NCBI GenBank assembly: GCA_964541595.1 | Contig: CAZIRO010000187.1 | Span: forward strand, 1 to 5,141 | Reading direction: 5' to 3' | From: CAZIRO01 sp964541595 | GTDB taxonomy: Bacteria > Acidobacteriota > HRBIN11 | DNA length: 5,141 nt | Shown here: one piece after another, positions 1-5,141 of the stretch | Layout: the number at the start of each line of letters is the position of its first letter | How positions within the stretch are numbered: the first letter of the stretch is position 1 | Notes under the pieces: model-generated | Told to the model about the DNA's origin: nothing | The model's input: the letters and a program-made list of their open reading frames with translations, nothing else | The model's database searches: none | Made by a program: the position numbers and the translations under genes

Positions 1-429
1 ATGATGACCCTCCGCCAGTTGCCAGCGATACCGGCCGTCAGTGGAAACCGCAATGATCACCTGACGTGCCCCCTCGGGGTGGCTCGTCGGATTCGGATGC
101 TCTCCCGCACGGTTGGGATCGCCACCGCGTACAAACACGACATATCGACCGTCTGAAGTGATGCGCAGGTCCGCGATCGGTTGACCGTCGTCAGCCGTAT
201 AGTGCGTCAATCGAACGGGCCGGAAATCGGGGGGTGCCGCGGTCCATACGTTGCGGCGCCCTTCCGTATTCATGACCCAGGCGATGCGGTCCACCCGCGT
301 AGCTGCAACGAGTTGCGATGGAAAAGGAATGCGCAGGATGTCTTCCAGCGTCCATGGTTCCGCGGCAGCGAAAAACCTGCCGAGAAGCACACCGATCATT
401 CCCAGTACGATACCCATGGTGCGGTGCAT
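1..429 (-). CDS. Secreted S9-family peptidase (prolyl oligopeptidase / dipeptidyl-peptidase-like), N-terminal part, cut by left window edge
   Basis: An uninterrupted minus-strand frame of 143 codons starts at ATG 429 and is still open at base 1, so the protein is partial. Residues 1-23 look like a signal peptide: a short polar start, a hydrophobic core MGIVLGMIGVLLG, then FFAAA before EPW. The mature start, EPWTLEDILRIPFPSQLVAA, followed by RIAWVMNTEGRRNVW, LTHYTADDGQPIADLRIT and DGRYVVFVRGGDPN, matches the opening beta-propeller blades of S9 peptidases. Residues PNPTSHPEG are also typical of that family. Such proteins are exported and cleave short peptides, often after proline. The catalytic Ser-Asp-His domain would lie beyond the window, so activity cannot be judged. 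An in-frame ATG at 459 is possible, but ATG 429 has a GGGGGA ribosome site six bases upstream and gives a cleaner signal peptide. The gene is divergent from the kinase gene. The family call is from recognition, not a search. Confidence 0.82.
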   Translation of the reverse strand, partial: MHRTMGIVLGMIGVLLGRFFAAAEPWTLEDILRIPFPSQLVAATRVDRIAWVMNTEGRRNVWTAAPPDFRPVRLTHYTADDGQPIADLRITSDGRYVVFVRGGDPNRAGEHPNPTSHPEGARQVIIAVSTDGRYRWQLAEGHH

Positions 430-434
430 GGCCG

Positions 435-441
435 TTCCCCC
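435..441 (-). promoter_or_regulatory. Ribosome binding site of the S9 peptidase gene
   Basis: Read on the minus strand, GGGGGAA stands just upstream of ATG 429, with about six bases between GGGGGA and the start. The in-frame upstream ATG 459 has no comparable site at normal distance, so this site decides the start. Confidence 0.5.
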
Positions 442-459
442 ATACGCGTGTGGGTTCAT

Positions 460-471
460 CGTTATATAACG
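460..471. repeat. Perfect 12-bp palindrome, possible operator or -10 region of the peptidase gene
   Basis: CGTTATATAACG is fully self-complementary. Read on the minus strand it provides TATATAAC, which could serve as a -10 box with transcription starting near 455, just before the GGGGGA ribosome site. A perfect palindrome overlapping a -10 box is a common operator arrangement, but no regulator can be named from the sequence. Confidence 0.35.
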
Positions 472-535
472 TTTCCATCCGGGGATGGCGTTCATTCCAG
501 AATACAACCGTTTGTGACCCCCGGTTTGTTTTTCA

Positions 536-555
536 TTACCGGAAAGATCCGGTAA
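536..555. repeat. Inverted repeat TTACCGG-N6-CCGGTAA upstream of the kinase
   Basis: The two 7-bp arms are perfectly complementary around the six-base spacer AAAGAT. The element ends 20 bases before GTG 576 and 47 bases before GTG 603. It could be a dimeric repressor operator or, if transcribed, a small leader hairpin. It is too short and has no T tract, so it does not look like a terminator. Confidence 0.4.
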
Positions 556-591
556 GATAAACTTGGAGCGCCTGCGTGATTGAGCACCCCT

Positions 592-598
592 GGAGGGG
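592..598 (+). promoter_or_regulatory. Ribosome binding site favouring kinase start GTG 603
   Basis: GGAGGGG is a strong Shine-Dalgarno match, with six bases between its GGAGG core (592-596) and GTG 603. The longer start GTG 576 has only the weaker GGAG (565-568) seven bases upstream. For this reason GTG 603 is preferred, although neither start alters a recognised domain. Confidence 0.5.
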
Positions 599-602
599 AT
601 GC

Positions 603-3600
603 GTGCGTACTGAAGACGAAAGGGACCGGGGGGATCGCCTGCAGGCAGATACGGAGGGGATTTCCTCACGGGAAGAGTCTCCCACACAATCTCCGCGACC
701 CTCTTCTACGGAACCCACACAGACGATATCGCCGGGTGATGCATCCGTCCGCGAACTGTATATTCCGGGTGAAGTCGAACTGCCCGCACAGTTCGGTCGG
801 TTTCGTATCGATGCGGTGCTGGGTACCGGGGGAATGGGACGCGTGTATAAGGCCTTTGATCCGGACCTGAACCGTACCGTGGCCCTGAAGGTGCTCCGAT
901 ACACGGATCCCGAACTGATCCAGCGGTTTTTCCAGGAAGCACGCGCACAGGCACGGGTCGAGCATCCGCATGTATGTCGTGTCTACGAGGTCGGTACGGT
1001 TGATGCGCACCCGTACATTGCCATGCAGTACGTCAATGGGCCGACGCTGGCGCAGGTGGGACAGACGATGTCTCTGGAGGAAATGCTCCGGGTCATGTGT
1101 GCGGTCGCTGAGGGAGTGCACGCTGCGCATCGCAATGGGCTGATTCACCGCGATATTAAACCCACCAACATCCTGGTTGAACGCGACGAGGACGGTCAAT
1201 GGCAGCCTTATATCACGGACTTCGGACTGGCGCGCCAGATCGGCACGACCGGATTGACGCAGACCGGAATGGCGATCGGTACACCGGAATATATGTCTCC
1301 GGAACAGGCAGCCGGCCGGATTACACAACTCGATCGCCGTACGGATGTTTGGGGACTCGGAGCCACGCTTTACAGTCTACTGGTCGGCCGGCCGCCGTTT
1401 ACGGGCGAGAGCAGTCTTGATGTCCTGCGCAGGATACTCGAGGAGGACCCCGTTCCGCCGCGCCGGTTGCGACCGCATATTCCTGTGGATGTGGAAAGGA
1501 TCGTGTTGAAGTGCCTGGAAAAGGACCCGAACCGCCGGTACCCGTCCGCGCGAGCGCTCGCGGAAGACCTCATGCGTTATCTCAACGGGGAACCGGTGCT
1601 TGCGCGTCCGCCGAGTCGGGTATACCGGTGGTGGATGAAAATTCGGAAACACCGGATCGCGGCGACATTGATTCTGATCCTGGGACTCGGGATGGTCGTG
1701 TCTTCCGGATGGGGGTTGTACAATCTGCGCATGGCCATGCGCAGGGCAGAGATTGCCCGCATGTTTGGACAGCGTGTGGAACGAATCGAGGCCTTTGCAC
1801 GCTACATGTACCTCCTGCCACCGCACGATACCCGTCCGGACCGTCGCCGGATTCGCTCCCTGATGACCGAAATTGAAGCCCAGCGGGAACATCTGGGATA
1901 CCTGGCTGCCGGAATCGCCGAATATGCACTGGGTCGGGGGTATGCCATTCTGCGAAACTATCCGCGTGCCTGGCGACTCCTGCAACAGGCCTGGGAGAGC
2001 GGGTGGCAGACACCGGATCTGGCGTACTATCTCGGATGGGTGGGTTCGGAGATCTATCGTACCCGTCTGGCCGCCGTGCAGCAGATTCGCGATCGGGATC
2101 TGCGTGAACGCCGTCGACACCAGTTGGAACGCACCTGGAAACCCCGGTTGCAGATGTTCTTGCAACGGGCACGCCGTGCACCCGATGTGCCCATTCAGTT
2201 CGTAAACGGCCTGCTCGCCTTCGTTTTCGGGGATTATGCCCGTGCGGTGCGATATGCAGAGGCTGCATACCGCCGGGCCAACTGGATGCACGAAGCGCTG
2301 AAACTCAAAGGCGACGCATACCGTGCCTGGGGAGACCGGGCATACCACCGGGGGATGTATGACCGGGCACGGACGCTATACCGGCAGGCGGCGGAGGCGT
2401 ATACCCAAGCAGCCCGCGTGGGATCCAGTGACGTGGGTGTATACCTCGCTCTGTGCAGCCTGCGCGTCAGTCAGATTACCATGGCCGTCCGCCAGACAGG
2501 CGAGGACATTCGGCCGTATGCGGTTGCGGGCGAGTCAGACTGCCGACGTGCAACAGAAGTGTTGCCCAACGATGGGGATGTCTACCGTATCTGGTCACAG
2601 TTGCATGCACGATTGGGCGAGCACGCGCTGAACGTGGGTGCGGATCCGCGACCGCACCTGCAACGTGCGATTCAGCTCGCCCGTACGGCACAGCGCTGGA
2701 ATCCCCGGGATGGGGACGCCTACCGGGAGGAGGGTACCGCCCACCTCATCCTGGCTATGTATACGCGCTATGCGGGCGGGAATCCGAATGTGGAACTGCA
2801 GCGTGCATTACAGGCGTTTCAGCAGAGCGTGCGGATCGAACCCGATGAGCCGATGACGTACAACAATATGGGAATCGCATACCTCGAACGTGGTCGGTAT
2901 CGTCTCTCATACGGACAGGACCCGCAGGAGGATTATCAACGGGCCGTCCGGGCGTTTCGTCGTGTGATCAGGCTGGACCCCGCATATGCGCTGGGATGGA
3001 ATAACCTGGGACTTGCGTATTTCAATATCGCGAATCGGCAGGTTCAGCGTGGAGAGGATCCCCGGGATGCACTGCGCCAGGCAATTCGTACGTTTCAGCG
3101 TGCGCTGCAGTTGCATCCCAATGATGTGCTTGCACTCTCAAATCGGGGGATCGCTTTTGCCCAATTGGCGAAATATACGTTCGCTCATGGTGGCGATCCT
3201 CAATCTCACTGGGAATCGGCCATCACGCATTTTGAGAAAGTCCTGAAGATTTATCCGAATGACGCGGATACGTGGAATAACCTCGGACTTGCGTATCGCG
3301 GTCTTGCAGAATTCGCCATGGTTCGGGGAAACGCACCGGAATCCTACCTGCAGAAGGCACGAGCAGCCTATCAGAAAGCGCTGACCCTGCACCCGAACGA
3401 TGCCATTGTGTACCAGAACCTGGGGGCGCTCTACGTTCTGGAGGCGGAGTGGACCCTGTCCCGCAATGCAGATCCGATTCCGGTACTCGATCGGGCACGT
3501 GCAGTTCTGGAAAAAGCAATCACCATCCGGGCAACCCATTATCGAAACTATCAACACCTCGCTGAAGTTGCGTTGTTGCGGGTGCGGTGGCTGGCCCGAC

Positions 3601-3992
3601 AGGGTCGGGATACGGATGCAGACTGGCAGCGGGTCTGCGCGGCATTGGATAAGGCCGCGCAACTCAATCCGAAGGACGCAGTGATCAGTGCCTTACGCGC
3701 GGCATGGTACCGCTGGCAGGTGGAACTCCGGGCAGGTTCTGCGGATCAGCGGCGCGCGTGGGTCCGTGCGGGACTGGACGCGGTTGCGCAGGCCCTGGAA
3801 CAGAATCCGCAATATCTCCACGCGTGGGCGTTGCGCGGGATCCTCCGTGCATGGATGGCCCGTCTGGTCGAATCTCCGGAAGAGCGTGCGGCGTGGCTCC
3901 GGCAGGCGCGTGCCGATCTGGAGAAGGCGTTGCAGGCCAATCCCCATCTCCAATGGTGGTACCCACTGGAAGAGGTCCAGGAAGGAGAATAG
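603..3992 (+). CDS. Membrane-anchored Hanks-type Ser/Thr protein kinase with extended TPR array (PknB-like)
   Basis: This is a signalling kinase of 1129 residues from GTG 603, or 1138 from GTG 576; numbering here is from 603. Residues 15-50 are a Ser/Thr/Pro-rich, probably disordered leader. The kinase domain spans about 64-326 and has all the catalytic parts: glycine loop GTGGMGRV (74-81), Lys96 in VALKVL, Glu112 of helix C, HRDIKPTN (182-189; Asp184, Asn189), DFG (206-208), an activation loop with Thr219, Thr221 and Thr227, SPE (232-234), and Asp248 in DVWGLG. It should therefore be active. A basic stretch, RWWMKIRKHR, precedes one transmembrane helix (about 352-371). A linker with RIEAFARYMYLLPPHDTRPD follows, then TPR-type helical repeats to the C terminus. 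TPRs bind partner proteins. In PknB-like topology they would lie outside the membrane, but basic residues on both sides of the helix leave this open. The substrate is unknown. The gene is divergent from the peptidase gene and convergent with the HEPN gene. Confidence 0.93.
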   Translation: MRTEDERDRGDRLQADTEGISSREESPTQSPRPSSTEPTQTISPGDASVRELYIPGEVELPAQFGRFRIDAVLGTGGMGRVYKAFDPDLNRTVALKVLRYTDPELIQRFFQEARAQARVEHPHVCRVYEVGTVDAHPYIAMQYVNGPTLAQVGQTMSLEEMLRVMCAVAEGVHAAHRNGLIHRDIKPTNILVERDEDGQWQPYITDFGLARQIGTTGLTQTGMAIGTPEYMSPEQAAGRITQLDRRTDVWGLGATLYSLLVGRPPFTGESSLDVLRRILEEDPVPPRRLRPHIPVDVERIVLKCLEKDPNRRYPSARALAEDLMRYLNGEPVLARPPSRVYRWWMKIRKHRIAATLILILGLGMVVSSGWGLYNLRMAMRRAEIARMFGQRVERIEAFARYMYLLPPHDTRPDRRRIRSLMTEIEAQREHLGYLAAGIAEYALGRGYAILRNYPRAWRLLQQAWESGWQTPDLAYYLGWVGSEIYRTRLAAVQQIRDRDLRERRRHQLERTWKPRLQMFLQRARRAPDVPIQFVNGLLAFVFGDYARAVRYAEAAYRRANWMHEALKLKGDAYRAWGDRAYHRGMYDRARTLYRQAAEAYTQAARVGSSDVGVYLALCSLRVSQITMAVRQTGEDIRPYAVAGESDCRRATEVLPNDGDVYRIWSQLHARLGEHALNVGADPRPHLQRAIQLARTAQRWNPRDGDAYREEGTAHLILAMYTRYAGGNPNVELQRALQAFQQSVRIEPDEPMTYNNMGIAYLERGRYRLSYGQDPQEDYQRAVRAFRRVIRLDPAYALGWNNLGLAYFNIANRQVQRGEDPRDALRQAIRTFQRALQLHPNDVLALSNRGIAFAQLAKYTFAHGGDPQSHWESAITHFEKVLKIYPNDADTWNNLGLAYRGLAEFAMVRGNAPESYLQKARAAYQKALTLHPNDAIVYQNLGALYVLEAEWTLSRNADPIPVLDRARAVLEKAITIRATHYRNYQHLAEVALLRVRWLARQGRDTDADWQRVCAALDKAAQLNPKDAVISALRAAWYRWQVELRAGSADQRRAWVRAGLDAVAQALEQNPQYLHAWALRGILRAWMARLVESPEERAAWLRQARADLEKALQANPHLQWWYPLEEVQEGE
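1656..1715 (+). other. Single transmembrane helix of the kinase
   Basis: Residues 352-371 (numbered from GTG 603) read IAATLILILGLGMVVSSGWG, about 20 uncharged residues directly after the basic cluster RWWMKIRKHR. This suggests a membrane anchor separating the kinase domain from the TPR region. No N-terminal signal peptide is present. Confidence 0.8.
2277..3938 (+). repeat. Array of about 12 TPR-like units, ten of them with a 46-residue (138-bp) period
   Basis: Units anchored on the xPxD/xPxx turn begin at residues 654, 700, 746, 792, 838, 884, 930, 976, 1022 and 1068 (from GTG 603). The spacing is exactly 46 each time, and the last unit is 45. Two divergent units of 48 and 47 residues precede them, from residues 559 and 607. 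Helix A carries the standard TPR signature, for example WNNLGLAY, and helix B reads like AIRTFQRALQL, ending at the next proline. Compared with the 34-residue TPR, each unit has about 12 extra residues between the helix A tyrosine and the helix B alanine. In most units this insert contains a G-x-D/N-P turn (GADP, GGNP, GQDP, GEDP, GGDP). The repeat is visible at protein level; the DNA has diverged. Confidence 0.85.
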
Positions 3993-4033
3993 ACCCATTG
4001 TGTCTTACCGTCCCGGTATCGCGGCCTGATCAT

Positions 4034-4090
4034 CTGAAATCGGGACAGAAAATGGGACACCCCGGGTCCCATTTCCTGTCCCGATCGCAG
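4034..4090. repeat. Large near-perfect inverted repeat (20-bp arms, 7-bp loop), possible REP/MITE-like element or hairpin terminator
   Basis: The left arm at 4039-4058 (ATCGGGACAG followed by AAAATGGGAC) and the right arm at 4066-4085 pair over 20 positions with one mismatch, around the loop ACCCCGG. After a two-base interruption CTG (4034-4036) pairs with CAG (4088-4090). The single mismatch (A4049 with C4075) becomes a U-G wobble if the minus strand is transcribed. Each arm also contains two copies of a GGGAC core. GGGACAG-type palindromes resemble the REP elements that accompany IS200-like transposases, but no transposase is in view. Lack of a T tract argues against an ordinary intrinsic terminator, though it could still stop or protect both convergent transcripts. 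Confidence 0.75.
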
Positions 4091-4133
4091 TTTGGAACAC
4101 AGGGTAACGAATTCGCTCTCCGGTATACTCCGT

Positions 4134-4198
4134 TACCTCGCATCACTTCACGTCACTTTCCCTTTCGTCACTTCACGTTACTTCATGCCACTTCACTT
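4134..4198. repeat. Degenerate 10-bp tandem repeat (CACTTCACGT-type)
   Basis: Consecutive decamers are TACCTCGCAT (4134), CACTTCACGT (4144), CACTTTCCCT (4154), a five-base remnant TTCGT (4164), CACTTCACGT (4169), TACTTCATGC (4179) and CACTTCACTT (4189). The core CACTTCA occurs three times exactly and TACTTCA once. The plus strand is strongly pyrimidine-rich and the minus strand is GTGAAGTG-rich. The tract stops about 14 bases short of the HEPN stop codon. Function is unknown. Confidence 0.65.
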
Positions 4199-4212
4199 TG
4201 GAAATAAACCAT

Positions 4213-4623
4213 TTAACCCAGAGACCTGCATGACGGGTCGTTCAGATAGTCCACGATCCGCTGGATGAATATGCGTCCTCTTTGCAGTCTTTCTTCTGCC
4301 CGTTTTTTATCGATCCCGGTACCCACAGCATAGTCCGCCAGATTGCGATCTTCGAAGGCATCGGCCAGCCACCGTTGCATTTCAACGGAAAAGATGCCGG
4401 TCCGTACGAAGTAGCGTCCGAACGCGGAAATCACGCCCTGGTGACGGGAGTATGCTTTGCCTCGGGTCAGCAGAAGTGCTTCAGCACCGTAAAACATGGC
4501 GTAATATACGCGAGAAACGGCCGAATCGAAATCGCCAGACTCGATCAAACGCTCGGCAGAGTCCAGAAACTTCCGGGCTTTCCGAATCAGTTTTGAAACA
4601 TCTTCAGGTAGCAGTTGCTTCAT
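4213..4623 (-). CDS. HEPN-domain protein, probable toxin/partner of an MNT-HEPN module
   Basis: This 136-residue, mostly helical protein fits the HEPN (PF05168-like, UPF0332-type) family. Recognisable parts are the first helix KARKFLDSAERLIESGDFD (residues 15-33), the helix SRVYYAMFYGAEALLLTRG (37-55) with a small-residue/aromatic pattern typical of the group, RHQGVISAFGRYFV (60-73), and EDRNLADYAVG (91-101). In ribonuclease HEPN toxins the last motif would be RX4-6H. Here Arg93 is followed by Tyr98 at the histidine position, so RNase activity is doubtful. In MntA-HepT pairs the nucleotidyltransferase partner modifies a tyrosine near this motif, so Tyr98 is a candidate target by inference. 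ATG 4623 overlaps the upstream stop codon in ATGA and has GGGAGGG (4639-4633) nine bases before it, giving translational coupling to the antitoxin gene. Whether it is toxic cannot be seen. Confidence 0.85.
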   Translation of the reverse strand: MKQLLPEDVSKLIRKARKFLDSAERLIESGDFDSAVSRVYYAMFYGAEALLLTRGKAYSRHQGVISAFGRYFVRTGIFSVEMQRWLADAFEDRNLADYAVGTGIDKKRAEERLQRGRIFIQRIVDYLNDPSCRSLG

Positions 4624-5126
4624 ACGGGAATACCCTCCCGTCGGGCGGTGAGCAAAAAGGGTGTGCTTGCCTGTCGGTATTCTCGTTCACCCACCGGCAT
4701 TACCGATATGAAAACCCCTGTATCGAGCAGGATACGGGTACGGATGTGCCCCATACGTTCGATCTCTTCACTGGGCACGATTTTACCCTGCAGAACCACC
4801 AGAACGTCCACATCAGAACCTTCGTGTGCGTCTTCCCGCGCATATGATCCGTACACATATACCCCCCGTAATCTTTCGCCGTACAACTGTTCAAGTTCTC
4901 TTCGGAATCGGCGGAGAACGGCCCGTATTCGGGATGTTAGACCAGGGGGCGGGAGCCGTCCCGATGCCCAGGCAAGATACAGATCTTCGACCTGTGACTC
5001 ATCGAGTGGAATGAGTGCAGCGCGCGCACAGCCATGCACGGTGACGACTACAGGCCCCTCTTCCGGGAGGCTACGGACGATTTCGGAGATGCGTGCTTGA
5101 AGTTGCCGGATACCGATACGTCGCAT
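4620..5126 (-). CDS. Phd/YefM-like antitoxin domain fused to minimal nucleotidyltransferase (MNT), probable antitoxin
   Basis: A 168-residue protein with two domains. Residues 1-50 match the Phd/YefM antitoxin fold: IGIRQLQARISEIVRSL (4-20), then the strand VVVTVHGCARAALIPLDES (26-44). This domain normally dimerises and binds operator DNA. After a linker (about 51-72) comes a minimal nucleotidyltransferase: RRELEQLYGERLRGVYVYGS (75-94), then GS-X10-DxD with Gly93, Ser94, Asp105 and Asp107, which bind metal and nucleotide. The end, VFISVMPVGEREY, STPFLLTARREGIPV, is typical of MNT proteins encoded beside UPF0332-type HEPN genes. I see no clear third catalytic aspartate, which I believe is usual for this subgroup. 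In MntA-HepT systems such an enzyme inactivates the HEPN toxin by adenylylation; the same role is inferred here. The Phd domain could let it repress its own operon, whose promoter lies beyond the right edge. GGAGGG (5137-5132) five bases upstream supports ATG 5126. Confidence 0.87.
   Translation of the reverse strand: MRRIGIRQLQARISEIVRSLPEEGPVVVTVHGCARAALIPLDESQVEDLYLAWASGRLPPPGLTSRIRAVLRRFRRELEQLYGERLRGVYVYGSYAREDAHEGSDVDVLVVLQGKIVPSEEIERMGHIRTRILLDTGVFISVMPVGEREYRQASTPFLLTARREGIPV
4633..4639 (-). promoter_or_regulatory. Ribosome binding site of the HEPN gene inside the upstream gene
   Basis: GGGAGGG on the minus strand lies within the last codons of the nucleotidyltransferase gene, nine bases before ATG 4623. 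Together with the ATGA stop/start overlap (4623-4620) it indicates coupled translation and probably balanced expression of the two proteins. Confidence 0.7.
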
Positions 5127-5131
5127 GTCAA

Positions 5132-5137
5132 CCCTCC
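5132..5137 (-). promoter_or_regulatory. Ribosome binding site of the Phd-MNT gene
   Basis: GGAGGG on the minus strand stands five bases before ATG 5126. It supports this start, which keeps the complete Phd-like N terminus. Only 15 bases upstream of the gene are visible, so no promoter or operator can be identified. Confidence 0.7.
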
Positions 5138-5141
5138 GATG

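Larger units (their letters stand above)
430..602. promoter_or_regulatory. Divergent intergenic region between peptidase and kinase genes
   Basis: This stretch separates two divergently transcribed genes and should hold both promoters. It contains three short inverted repeats: the perfect 12-bp palindrome CGTTATATAACG (460-471), CCATCC-GG-GGATGG (475-488), and TTACCGG-AAAGAT-CCGGTAA (536-555). The AT-rich palindrome contains TATATAAC, a plausible minus-strand -10 element about 30 bases upstream of ATG 429. On the plus strand TAAGAT (553-558) could be a -10 for the kinase. I could not find a convincing -35 at standard spacing for either, so the exact promoters remain unassigned. Confidence 0.45.
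3993..4212. other. Convergent intergenic region with inverted repeat and short tandem repeats
   Basis: No gene is seen here. The region separates the ends of the kinase gene and of the HEPN gene, which are transcribed toward each other. It contains a large inverted repeat (4034-4090), a weaker pair GGTAACG (4103-4109) and CGTTACC (4131-4137) separated by 21 bases, and a pyrimidine-rich 10-bp repeat tract (4134-4198). No classical hairpin followed by a T run is present on either strand. Confidence 0.6.

Noticed and set aside
191..478. Minus-strand frame of 95 codons over the left end of the window.
   Set aside because: It is out of register with the S9 peptidase frame, which has a signal peptide and family motifs and stays open to the window edge.
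576..602. GTG 576 as the kinase start.
   Set aside because: It is possible and has a GGAG site, but the stronger GGAGGGG site within this segment serves GTG 603. The nine extra residues add no recognised feature, so the choice is only a preference.
1377..2348. Long open frame on the minus strand opposite the kinase gene, with others at 666-1328 and 1582-2268.
   Set aside because: These lie fully antisense to a clearly coding kinase/TPR frame, their translations show no recognisable domain, and such shadow frames are common opposite GC-rich genes.
4034..4090. Inverted repeat considered as a standard intrinsic terminator.
   Set aside because: The hairpin is long, but no T run follows on either strand, so it is reported as an inverted repeat with an open function.
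4103..4137. GGTAACG / CGTTACC inverted pair considered as a separate regulatory hairpin.
   Set aside because: The stem is only 7 bp with a 21-base loop, which is weak and not clearly above chance in this repeat-rich region.
4144..4198. Short repeats considered as a CRISPR array.
   Set aside because: The units are about 10 bp, degenerate and directly adjacent, with no unique spacers of 30-40 bp and no cas genes in view.
3704..4207. Plus-strand open frame overlapping the kinase end and crossing the intergenic repeats.
   Set aside because: Most of it is out of frame with the kinase coding sequence. Its tail is simply the translated inverted repeat and decamer tract, with no protein-like composition.

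Overview
The window is bacterial and, by eye, moderately GC-rich, with Shine-Dalgarno-led genes. It holds four protein-coding genes and two informative intergenic regions. Both large proteins, a secreted S9-type peptidase and a PknB-like kinase with long TPR arrays, are of kinds I associate with Acidobacteriota and similar large-genome soil or thermal bacteria. That assignment is an inference from protein style. No rRNA or other marker gene is present.

Layout from left to right: (1) bases 1-429, minus strand, are the first 143 codons of a secreted S9 (prolyl oligopeptidase/dipeptidyl-peptidase-like) protein that runs off the left edge. (2) Bases 430-602 are a divergent promoter region with three short inverted repeats. 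(3) Bases 603-3992 (alternative start 576), plus strand, encode a membrane-anchored Hanks-type Ser/Thr kinase. After one transmembrane helix it carries a long TPR array whose unit is 46 residues instead of 34. (4) Bases 3993-4212 lie between convergent genes and hold a large near-perfect inverted repeat (4034-4090) and a degenerate 10-bp tandem repeat (4134-4198). (5) Bases 5126-4213, minus strand, are a two-gene operon. A Phd/YefM-like antitoxin domain fused to a minimal nucleotidyltransferase (MNT) comes first, and a HEPN-domain protein follows, with an ATGA stop/start overlap.

The kinase and the peptidase are divergently transcribed and may share regulation, but nothing in the sequence proves a common pathway. 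The nucleotidyltransferase/HEPN pair has the form of an MNT-HEPN toxin-antitoxin or modification module. In characterised relatives the nucleotidyltransferase is the antitoxin and modifies the HEPN toxin. The unusual points here are the Phd-type DNA-binding domain joined to the nucleotidyltransferase and the absence of the canonical RX4-6H motif in the HEPN protein. This module is the best candidate for something not well described.
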